A stretch of 5,294 nt of DNA. Source: Phycisphaeraceae bacterium. GTDB lineage: Bacteria > Planctomycetota > Phycisphaerae > Phycisphaerales > Phycisphaeraceae. The translations under genes and the position numbers were made by a program. Positions within the stretch are counted from its first letter, which is position 1; every line of letters begins with the position of its first letter. This document shows, piece by piece, positions 1 to 5,294 of the stretch. The notes beneath the pieces were generated by a model. The model was not told the origin of the DNA. It did no database searches and worked only from the letters and a program-made list of their open reading frames with translations. The stretch is from positions 1 through 5,294 of the forward strand of contig SKPT01000033.1 of the NCBI GenBank assembly GCA_007119405.1, written 5' to 3'.

Positions 1-1596
1 CGACGCCTGCTTGCCGTGGCTGGTCAGTTCCCGGGCGGTGTCGATGATGTCCTGCTCCGCCACACCGGTCATCTCCGCCCATTGGGCGAGCGTGTGCTCC
101 CGCGACGCTTCGAGCAGCAGCTGCAGACTCGATTTCACCCGCGTGCCGTCGGGGAGGATGGCGTCGACGAACAGGTCCCCGTGCACGGGGTCGGTCTCGT
201 GGTTGGGGTCGACGGCGGTCGGCTGAGCGTCGCGCATGACCAGCAGTTCCTCGCCCTCGGCCAGACCCAGCTGACGGGCGCGGACGAACGCCCCGGGCCT
301 GCCCGCGTCGTCGATGGCGATCAGCCACGTGGCGTTGGTCCAGCTGGTCTCGCCCACGGCGTGGGCGGCGGCGCGGTTGGCGGCGCGGAGGAACGGCTCG
401 TCGAACCGCGCGTTCTCCAGCACCCAGCGGATCATCGCCATCGCCAGGGCGGTGTCGCTGCCGGGCTTCAGCGGCAGCCACTTCCACGCCTTGCTCGCCA
501 GCTTGCTGAAGCGCGGGTCAGCCACGGCGATCTTCGTCCGCCCGGTGGCGAGTCCGTCGGTCAGCCGCACGCTGCGGTTGGGCGGGCCGTAGTTGGCCTC
601 AAACAGATTCGCGCCGACGAAGAGCACGAAGCGGGCGTTCTCCGTGTCCGCCTGCCAGTAGAACTTGCGGCCGCCGCTGAACGAACCGTCGCGATACTGG
701 TCGCTGATCGCCGAGCAGGTGAAATAGAGCGACCCCTGGCACACCGTGGTGTGGCCGTGGGCGTTGACCGAGCCCATCGCCGCGGTGAACCGGCGGTAAA
801 AGTCGCTGCGCCCACCCTTGAGCCGGCCCCACATGCACACGATCTGGTTGTTCTTTGGCCCGAGGTCCGGATGGTCCGGGTCGATCAGCTTGTCCAGGTG
901 GTCGGCGTATTTCTGCTTGAACTGGTCGACCAGCTCGCGCCTGACCTGCTGTGAATCCGCATCCCAGATGGCCTGCACGTCGTCCGCCATCCGGCCCGAC
1001 AGTTCCGGGTCGCGCAGCGCCATGATCTCGCGCAGGCCTTCGACATGACGATCGGCTTCACCCTCGACGTTCGCGAACAGCCTGCCGCCCTCGCAGATCT
1101 CGCGCACCCCCTGTTCAAATGGGATGCTCACCCACCGGTTCTCACCGCGTTTGCCCGCCCGCTTGAGTACCTTGCGCAGCCGGTGCGGGTCGTAGGCCGT
1201 CTGCAATCCCGCCTGGCCCTTGGGGCAGATCGCCCCGTCGACGGGCACGGCGTCATCGGGATGCGTCGCGTAGCGCAGGTGTGGCAGCAGCGTCCACGGG
1301 TTGTAAGGGTTCCCGTCGATCCTGGTCACCACGCCATCCTGCACCTTGCATTTGATCCCGCAGCCTGTGTTGCACTGAAGGCAGGCGGAGTAAAGCGTGT
1401 TTTCGACCTGTGCGAGCGTGTAGGGGGTATCGGGTCGCCGGTTTTTGAGCACGGCACTGTCCGCGCCGCGCGCGCCGCCGATGTCCTGCGCCGCTTCGAG
1501 CGAGCGGCCGATCAGCCCCGTGCCCAGCAGCGCTCCGCCGGCGAGGAACTGGCGTCGCGTCCGGGCGCCTGAGGTGTTGTCCGCGGTATCGGTCAT
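1..1596 (-). CDS. Molybdopterin (Mo-bisMGD) oxidoreductase catalytic subunit, TtrA/PsrA-like, 3' end cut off
   Basis: Catalytic subunit of a DMSO-reductase-superfamily enzyme; 532 residues are visible and the frame is open through the left edge. Seen: a twin-arginine motif TRRQFL (residues 13-18) followed by a hydrophobic stretch, so Tat export to the periplasm is expected. A [4Fe-4S] motif follows at C72-x2-C75-x3-C79 and C124, with C124-P-K126-G carrying the Lys typical of Nap/Fdh/Psr-type enzymes. The segment GSVNAHGHTTVCQGS (275-289) aligns by eye with the PsrA region around its Mo-ligating Cys, making C286 the probable Mo ligand. Between C124 and C286 lies a long charged insertion (about 155-250). 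The ATG at 1596 is preceded by GAAAGG at a 6-nt spacing and lies 24 nt after the NrfD gene stop, as the last known gene of a B-C-A operon. Family assignment is firm; TtrA or SrdA-like over PsrA/PhsA/ArrA is inference from order and Tat signals. Substrate is unknown. Confidence 0.9.
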   Translation of the reverse strand, partial: MTDTADNTSGARTRRQFLAGGALLGTGLIGRSLEAAQDIGGARGADSAVLKNRRPDTPYTLAQVENTLYSACLQCNTGCGIKCKVQDGVVTRIDGNPYNPWTLLPHLRYATHPDDAVPVDGAICPKGQAGLQTAYDPHRLRKVLKRAGKRGENRWVSIPFEQGVREICEGGRLFANVEGEADRHVEGLREIMALRDPELSGRMADDVQAIWDADSQQVRRELVDQFKQKYADHLDKLIDPDHPDLGPKNNQIVCMWGRLKGGRSDFYRRFTAAMGSVNAHGHTTVCQGSLYFTCSAISDQYRDGSFSGGRKFYWQADTENARFVLFVGANLFEANYGPPNRSVRLTDGLATGRTKIAVADPRFSKLASKAWKWLPLKPGSDTALAMAMIRWVLENARFDEPFLRAANRAAAHAVGETSWTNATWLIAIDDAGRPGAFVRARQLGLAEGEELLVMRDAQPTAVDPNHETDPVHGDLFVDAILPDGTRVKSSLQLLLEASREHTLAQWAEMTGVAEQDIIDTARELTSHGKQAS

Positions 1597-1620
1597 GGCG
1601 GTGCCTTTCACGGGCGAGAA

Positions 1621-2859
1621 TTATTGACTCGCGGCTTGCGTTGGAGCAGGCTCGGCCCCGGTGCTTGCAGCGATCGCGTTCTCCGGCTGCCGGGCGAGAT
1701 CCGCGTAATAACGGTTCAGCAGCAGGTAGTAGGCGACGGCGAACAGCGTCAGCGCCACCCCAAGGCCGAACACCACCACCAGCCACTCGGTCATGTTCGG
1801 GACGTAGTCGTAGCTCAGGCGCGGGTGGACGTACGCGCTGACGATGCCGCGCAGCTCCGGTGTCGGATACGCCAGGCCCGGGATCACCACGTTCAGCGGC
1901 ACCATCACGAACGTGCTCACCAGCAGCGTCGCGGCCGTCCCCAGCGCCAGCAGCGACCGCCGGAACAACGCCAGCAGCACCAGCGGCACCAGCGTGCCCA
2001 GCGCCAGGTGCACGATCCAGACACTCCACCAGTAGGGCCCGAACAGCAGCAGCCGCATCGCCTCCGACTTCGCCGGCACATCCGGGTACATGGTCACGAC
2101 CAGGTTCGCGCCCGACGCCAGCAGCCCCACCAGGATCGCCCACATGAGAAAACGCCCCAACTCCTGCGCCGTGCGCTGGTACACGCGCTGCCCCGCCAGC
2201 GGCGAAAAGAGCAGATGCAGCAGCAGGATCAACGCCGTGCCCGCGACCAGCGAGCTCATGAAAAACGCCATCGGAAGGATCGACGCGTTCCAGAACGGCC
2301 GGGCGGCGATCACCCCGAACAGCGCCCCGATGACGCCGATCAGCGCCACGCCCGCCGGAATGTTCACCCAGTTCAGCCACTTGATCAGGTCTTCGTAGTC
2401 GTTGCGGTACGCCCAGAACTCCACCGCCAGCAGCACGAGGTAGAACGAGTGCAGCCAGATCATCCACGTCATTGGCGAGCTGAAGTCCGCGAACACCAGC
2501 GCCCGCCAGGCCCGGAACGGGTGGCCGAGATCCATGCCGATGATCATCAGCGCCGCCAGCAGGGCACAGATCGCCGCCAGCACGATCACCGGCCCGAGCT
2601 TCTCGATGCCCTCGACCTTCAACACGTGCTTCAGCGCGTAGTAGCCCAGGATCATGCCCACCTCCATCCACACCAGGTAGACGTAGGCGGCGACCCACAG
2701 CCCCCAAGGCACGTAGCTGCCCAACGCGCCGTGGTCGTGCCAGACCAGCACGCGGAACACGCCCACCGCGCCGACCAGCAGCGCGATCAGACCCACCACC
2801 AGCGAGATGTGGAAGTCCCATCGACGGTCGAAGCGGTATTGAATTGCCGGCGCGGCCAT
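1621..2859 (-). CDS. nrfD: NrfD/PsrC-type integral membrane subunit (quinol/quinone-interacting)
   Basis: A 412-residue, very hydrophobic protein of the polysulfide reductase NrfD family, the membrane anchor that passes electrons between the quinone pool and the ferredoxin-like subunit. About ten transmembrane segments can be picked by eye, near residues 17-38, 50-74, 89-109, 128-149, 167-186, 196-218, 236-257, 275-299, 303-328 and 358-382. Family-like features are GMDLGHPFRAW (108-118) after the third helix and SSPMTWMIW (127-135) at the start of the fourth. The C-terminal 25 residues are an Ala/Pro/Gln-rich tail, probably disordered. Ten helices and 412 residues put it with the longer NrfD proteins rather than the eight-helix PsrC type. 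The ATG at 2859 has GGAG 7 nt upstream, directly abutting the TGA of the ferredoxin gene, so the two are probably translationally coupled. It carries no heme or Fe-S motifs, as expected. Confidence 0.92.
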   Translation of the reverse strand: MAAPAIQYRFDRRWDFHISLVVGLIALLVGAVGVFRVLVWHDHGALGSYVPWGLWVAAYVYLVWMEVGMILGYYALKHVLKVEGIEKLGPVIVLAAICALLAALMIIGMDLGHPFRAWRALVFADFSSPMTWMIWLHSFYLVLLAVEFWAYRNDYEDLIKWLNWVNIPAGVALIGVIGALFGVIAARPFWNASILPMAFFMSSLVAGTALILLLHLLFSPLAGQRVYQRTAQELGRFLMWAILVGLLASGANLVVTMYPDVPAKSEAMRLLLFGPYWWSVWIVHLALGTLVPLVLLALFRRSLLALGTAATLLVSTFVMVPLNVVIPGLAYPTPELRGIVSAYVHPRLSYDYVPNMTEWLVVVFGLGVALTLFAVAYYLLLNRYYADLARQPENAIAASTGAEPAPTQAASQ

Positions 2860-2870
2860 GCTCGGGCTCC

Positions 2871-3782
2871 TCAGACGATGTAGTACACTCGCGGCTTCGT
2901 CCCCAGATGCGGCAGCAGGGTCTGGACCTGGTGCTTCGTGATCAGCTCATTCACGAGGCTGTCCGCGTCGTTCGCGTCGCCGAAATACGTCGCCCGGCCG
3001 ATGCACGTCGTCGCGCAGACCGGCAGTTGCCCAACCTCCAGCCGATGCAGGCAGAAGTGGCACTTGCGGGCGTTGCCCTTGGGCGAGCCGCCGCTGGATC
3101 GGTCCCAGCTCTTGGCGTACTCGAAGCTGGGCGCCTCGGCCCACGGGGCGCGCCCGCCCTGGATCGCGCGGCCCTCGCCCGTCTCGCCGCCGGGGGCGGT
3201 CTCATCCTGCCAGTTCTCGCCGAAGTCGCTCGTCCGCGCGTGGTAGGGGCAGGCGGTCAGACAGTACCGGCAGCCGATGCACTTGTCGTAGTCGATCGTG
3301 GTAATGCCGTCGGGGCGCTTCCACGTCGCCTTCACCGGGCACACGGGCACGCAGGGCGGGTTCTCGCACTGCATGCACGGCCGCGGCGTGAAGCGGATCT
3401 GAATGTTGGGGAACTCGCCGAACTCCTCCTTGACCACGGGCCGATACACCACGCCCGGCGGCAGCTTGTTCTCCGCCACGCACCCGACCGTGCACGCATC
3501 GCAGCCGACGCACTTGCGCGTGTCGATGACCATGATCCATCGCCGCTGCTCGACCGGCTTGGCCATGGCCTTGACCAGCTCGCGCTGCATGCGCAGCAGC
3601 ACGTCCTCGTGGCGCTCCTTCTCCACGTTGTTGAGCACCGTCAAGCGCCGGATGGTGCCCGGGCCGGTCGGATCCCGCGGCGCGCCGACGACCTTGTTCA
3701 GCGTCACGCCGGCCGCCACCGCGGCCACCCCGGCGCCGGCGAGGCTGGTGGCGGTGACGAACTCTCTGCGACTCATGGCCAT
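2871..3782 (-). CDS. Tat-exported 4Fe-4S ferredoxin-type electron-transfer subunit (TtrB/NrfC/PsrB-like)
   Basis: Electron-transfer subunit linking the membrane NrfD protein to the molybdenum subunit. The chosen start gives 303 residues. A Tat motif SRREFV (4-9) is followed by an Ala-rich hydrophobic segment (11-28), so the protein is probably exported. Sixteen cysteines form four ferredoxin motifs: C91/94/97/101, C136/139/144/148, C168/171/174/178 and C241/244/256/260. This is the full set for four [4Fe-4S] clusters in this family; none is missing. About 62 residues rich in Gly and acidic residues (179-240) separate the third and fourth motifs. The frame stays open upstream to 3980, but that extension is low-complexity and would bury the Tat signal, while AGGAG sits 7 nt before 3782, so 3782 is preferred (3776 is a second option). 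It is the first gene of the operon. A separate Tat signal on the B subunit is also known for TtrB. Confidence 0.93.
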   Translation of the reverse strand: MAMSRREFVTATSLAGAGVAAVAAGVTLNKVVGAPRDPTGPGTIRRLTVLNNVEKERHEDVLLRMQRELVKAMAKPVEQRRWIMVIDTRKCVGCDACTVGCVAENKLPPGVVYRPVVKEEFGEFPNIQIRFTPRPCMQCENPPCVPVCPVKATWKRPDGITTIDYDKCIGCRYCLTACPYHARTSDFGENWQDETAPGGETGEGRAIQGGRAPWAEAPSFEYAKSWDRSSGGSPKGNARKCHFCLHRLEVGQLPVCATTCIGRATYFGDANDADSLVNELITKHQVQTLLPHLGTKPRVYYIV

Positions 3783-3789
3783 GGCTTGG

Positions 3790-3794
3790 CTCCT
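3790..3794 (-). promoter_or_regulatory. Ribosome binding site AGGAG fixing the ferredoxin start
   Basis: AGGAG on the minus strand lies 7 nt before the ATG at 3782 and 13 nt before the ATG at 3776. Spacing favours 3782 and argues against the long upstream extension of the frame. Confidence 0.7.
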
Positions 3795-3919
3795 GCTCTT
3801 ACCGACCCGGCCCCGGTGCCGGGCCGACGCCTCCGCCCAGCCGCCCTGCGCCCCCCACCACCGCGGGGCCAGGGCCCGGGACAGCACGAGCCCGGCCCAT
3901 GCCCGGATCGACCGCGCCA

Positions 3920-3948
3920 ATTGTCCTATCAAAAGACCTTTTTGCCAA
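3920..3948 (-). promoter_or_regulatory. Candidate sigma70-type promoter of the molybdoenzyme operon
   Basis: On the minus strand TTGGCA (3948-3943, one mismatch to TTGACA) is followed after exactly 17 nt by GACAAT (3925-3920, four of six matches to TATAAT). The patch is the only AT-rich stretch in the gap and faces the ferredoxin gene. It would leave a leader of roughly 130 nt. The spacer contains the near-palindrome AAAAG-GT-CTTTT, a possible operator. Promoter calling by eye in GC-rich DNA is weak; if the host uses another sigma factor this may be chance. Confidence 0.4.
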
Positions 3949-4036
3949 GTATTCAAGCCTGGCGACGCCCCATCCCCCATGCGACCGCTCCGCCAGCCGA
4001 AAATCCCTCAACCGCGGCGGCCCAGGCGCTGATGCT

Positions 4037-4046
4037 CCCCCCCCCC
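4037..4046. repeat. Homopolymer of ten C (G on the minus strand)
   Basis: Ten consecutive C lie in non-coding DNA about 90 nt upstream of the candidate promoter. Such runs are prone to slippage and to sequencing length errors; no gene frame depends on it here. Confidence 0.85.
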
Positions 4047-4072
4047 GGCCACCTGCCGCCGTGAACTCTGGC

Positions 4073-4164
4073 TGTAGGGTGGGTAGAGCGAAGCGAAACC
4101 CACCGGTTGCGGCGAGAATCCACGGCAAGACTGGTGGGTTTCGCTTCGCTCTACCCACCCTACA
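4073..4164. repeat. Inverted pair of REP-like palindromes (BIME-like element)
   Basis: Two perfectly complementary 32-bp arms (4073-4104 and 4133-4164) flank a 28-nt linker. Each arm is itself a hairpin: in the left arm GGTGGGT (4078-4084) pairs with ACCCACC (4098-4104) around a 13-nt loop containing GCGAAGCGAA. Each hairpin is headed on its outer 5' side by GTAG (4074-4077 on plus; 4163-4160 on minus), the tetranucleotide typical of REP sequences handled by REP-associated Y1 tyrosine transposases (RAYTs). The same motif gives the peptide strings GRAKRNPP and WVERSETH that I recall from many doubtful short protein entries, which suggests a widely dispersed repeat. It lies about 80 nt beyond the stress-protein stop. 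No T-run follows either arm, so it is not a standard intrinsic terminator, though the hairpin could stabilise the upstream mRNA 3' end. Confidence 0.85.
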
Positions 4165-4245
4165 TCAGCGCCGCCACGCATGAAGTTCACGGCCTTGCTC
4201 GCCACCTGCCGCTTGGCGTCGCACCCCGGCCCGGCACCGAACCGC
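4165..4245. other. Short non-coding spacer downstream of the stress-protein gene
   Basis: These 81 nt separate the stress-protein stop from the REP pair. No gene, RNA gene or T-tailed terminator hairpin was recognised. Confidence 0.5.
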
Positions 4246-5130
4246 TCAATGAGCCGATTCGCCGCAGTCGGCCGGGATCAGCAGCACCGGCACGGCGGCC
4301 GAGCGCGCCACCCTGTGGCTGACGCTGCCCAGGACGAGCTCGCCGGCAAAGCCCCGCCCCTGGGTGCCCATCACCACCAGGTGCGCGCTGCGCTGCTCGA
4401 TCAGTCGCGTGATCTCCTGCGCCGGCACGCCATAAGAGAGCTCGATGCCCACCTCAACCTCGGCCTCCGTCACCAGCACCCGCTTGAGCGCTTCCAGTCG
4501 GTCGCGATCCACGGCGTTGAACTCGTCCAGTCGCGCCTCGAGATGACGCTCCAGCTTGACCTTGTCCTGGACGTGAACCAGGGTGACCTGCCGTACCCCT
4601 TCGGCCACCAGTCGCCTGACGTGGGCGAAAGCGTTGTCGGCCGGCTCCGAAAAGTCCGTGGCGAACAGCACGTGGGCCTGGAAATCCCACTGCCGCGCCC
4701 GCGGGGGAGCGTCGTCTGCCTGCGGCGTCACGGGCACCACCAGCACGGCCTGCCGGGCATGGCTGAGAATGCCATAGGCGACGCCGCCCAAGAGCTTCTC
4801 ACCGATCAACGACCGGCCCTGTGACCCGACGACGATCAACGAGAATTCCTCCTCGGCGGCGATCCGGTTCACCTCCCGCCTGGCAGCCCCGATGGCGGTC
4901 CTGGTCTCGACCGTCAAGCCCTGCTCGACCAGGATGCTTGCCTGCTCCGCGAGCGCCTGCTCGACCGCTTCGGCGTTGTAGGAAAACGCCGCGGAAACCG
5001 CCCCTTCCATGCTCAGGCAATGAAGAAGCAGGCAATGCCGGGATCCCATCGCCTGCAACGCGCCAACGGAGCGCACCACGGCGAAGGAGGCCGGGGACAG
5101 ATCGGTCGCCAGGATGAAGCGGCTAAACAT
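4246..5130 (-). CDS. Universal stress protein with two tandem UspA domains
   Basis: A 294-residue cytoplasmic protein made of two UspA domains. Domain 1 spans about 3-134 and domain 2 about 152-286. Each opens with a strand ending in ATDLS (8-12) or ATDFS (157-161), whose Asp normally contacts nucleotide. Each closes with the ATP-binding loop G-x2-G-x9-G-S/T: G102-x2-G105-x9-G115 followed by Gly instead of Ser/Thr in domain 1, and the canonical G255-x2-G258-x9-G268-S269 in domain 2. Domain 2 is therefore the better nucleotide-binding candidate. Tandem Usps act in stress survival, often under anaerobic or energy limitation; the exact role here is unknown. The frame could begin at 5145, but that ATG overlaps the AAGGAG that is ideally placed for 5130, so 5130 is chosen. 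It follows the ACR3-like gene by 27 nt on the same strand and probably shares its transcript. Confidence 0.93.
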   Translation of the reverse strand: MFSRFILATDLSPASFAVVRSVGALQAMGSRHCLLLHCLSMEGAVSAAFSYNAEAVEQALAEQASILVEQGLTVETRTAIGAARREVNRIAAEEEFSLIVVGSQGRSLIGEKLLGGVAYGILSHARQAVLVVPVTPQADDAPPRARQWDFQAHVLFATDFSEPADNAFAHVRRLVAEGVRQVTLVHVQDKVKLERHLEARLDEFNAVDRDRLEALKRVLVTEAEVEVGIELSYGVPAQEITRLIEQRSAHLVVMGTQGRGFAGELVLGSVSHRVARSAAVPVLLIPADCGESAH

Positions 5131-5136
5131 CGGCGT

Positions 5137-5142
5137 CTCCTT
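5137..5142 (-). promoter_or_regulatory. Ribosome binding site AAGGAG fixing the stress-protein start
   Basis: AAGGAG on the minus strand lies 6 nt before the ATG at 5130. It sits inside the five-codon extension that begins at 5145, which makes the longer start unlikely. Confidence 0.8.
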
Positions 5143-5157
5143 CACGCGAGCGCGGGG

Positions 5158-5294
5158 TCAGTCGGCGGGCGCGGCGGCCGGGGCCTGCCTGCCGGGAAAC
5201 CAGTGCCGGGTGCGGTTGGCGATTTTGACCAGCGCGAGCATCACCGGCACCTCGACCAGCACGCCGACGATCGTCACCAGCACCACCGGCGACG
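5158..5294 (-). CDS. acr3: C-terminus of an ACR3-like arsenite efflux carrier (5' part outside the window)
   Basis: Only the last 44 residues and the TGA are visible. They comprise a hydrophobic final helix (about 22 residues) containing [10 protein letters not shown], then a basic end with [11 protein letters not shown] and an Ala/Pro-rich tail. The [10 protein letters not shown]...TRHWF pattern matches my memory of the last helix and C-terminal end of ACR3-family arsenite permeases, which export As(III) across the inner membrane using the proton gradient. Identification rests on this tail alone, so it is moderate; another ten-helix carrier of the same superfamily is the main alternative. 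The stop lies 27 nt before the universal stress protein start on the same strand, suggesting one operon. Confidence 0.7.
   Translation of the reverse strand, partial: SPVVLVTIVGVLVEVPVMLALVKIANRTRHWFPGRQAPAAAPAD

Larger units (their letters stand above)
3783..4072. other. Intergenic leader and upstream region without a credible gene
   Basis: This stretch precedes the molybdoenzyme operon. It contains the candidate promoter, a ferredoxin RBS, a GC-rich leader with a short possible hairpin (CCCGGC at 3806-3811 pairing with GCCGGG at 3818-3823) and a ten-base C run. Open frames across it are Pro/Arg/Ala-rich with no recognisable domain, so none is annotated. No riboswitch or RNA gene was recognised. 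Confidence 0.6.

Noticed and set aside
16..954. Plus-strand open frame opposite the molybdoenzyme gene
   Set aside because: The minus frame carries the Fe-S motif, Mo-ligand segment and Tat signal without interruption; the plus frame shows only GC-driven openness.
1253..2821. Minus-strand 522-codon frame across the NrfD/molybdoenzyme junction
   Set aside because: It is an alternative frame of two clearly coding genes, with Gly/Arg/Ala-rich low-complexity content.
1624..2883. Long plus-strand open frame opposite the NrfD gene
   Set aside because: Its product is dominated by Arg, Gln and His without hydrophobic core or domain, as expected from the antisense of a GC-rich membrane-protein gene.
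3917..3933. FNR-type box (TTGAT followed by a second half-site)
   Set aside because: The first half TTGAT is present but the second half at the right spacing reads CAATT rather than ATCAA.
3783..3980. N-terminal extension of the ferredoxin gene to an ATG at 3980
   Set aside because: The extension is low-complexity, would place the Tat motif about 70 residues inside the protein, and runs through the candidate promoter; AGGAG supports 3782.
2844..4064. Long plus-strand open frame opposite the ferredoxin gene
   Set aside because: It is an antisense shadow of a gene with 16 conserved cysteines; its Ala/Arg/Leu-rich product has no recognisable motif.
4073..4164. Intrinsic terminator for the ACR3-Usp unit
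   Set aside because: The stem is strong but no T-run follows it in either direction, so a standard rho-independent terminator is not supported.
4073..4164. CRISPR repeat or IS terminal inverted repeats
   Set aside because: There are only two copies, inverted rather than direct, with a 28-nt linker too short for a transposase or a spacer array.
4008..4205. Short frames on both strands across the inverted repeat (products with WVERSETH or GRAKRNPP)
   Set aside because: The peptides are direct translations of the REP-like repeat, so the frames are spurious.

Overview
All genes in this window lie on the minus strand, so they read from right to left. The DNA is GC-rich with strongly GC-biased third positions. 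The gene families (Tat-exported molybdoenzyme, NrfD membrane subunit, ACR3 arsenite carrier, tandem UspA protein) suggest a free-living bacterium with anaerobic or versatile respiration. The taxon cannot be fixed from the sequence; a proteobacterium or a planctomycete would both fit.

Right end (5294 to 4246): the last 44 codons of a membrane protein that resembles the C-terminus of ACR3 arsenite efflux carriers. It is followed after 27 nt by a two-domain universal stress protein, probably co-transcribed.

Middle (4245 to 3783): a 463-nt gap without a credible gene. It holds a pair of inverted, GTAG-headed REP-like hairpins (32-bp perfect arms), a run of ten C, and a candidate sigma70-type promoter reading left in the only AT-rich patch.

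Left part (3782 to 1): a tightly packed three-gene operon in the order B-C-A. It encodes a Tat-exported four-cluster ferredoxin subunit, a ten-helix NrfD-type quinol/quinone subunit, and the N-terminal 532 residues of a Tat-exported Mo-bisMGD catalytic subunit that runs off the left edge. Together they would make a periplasm-facing complex iron-sulfur molybdoenzyme that exchanges electrons between the membrane quinone pool and a periplasmic substrate. Gene order and the separate Tat signals on A and B resemble tetrathionate reductase (TtrBCA) and the SrdBCA selenate reductase, but the substrate cannot be read from the sequence. The nearby ACR3-like gene makes an oxyanion such as arsenate or selenate a reasonable alternative to a sulfur compound.
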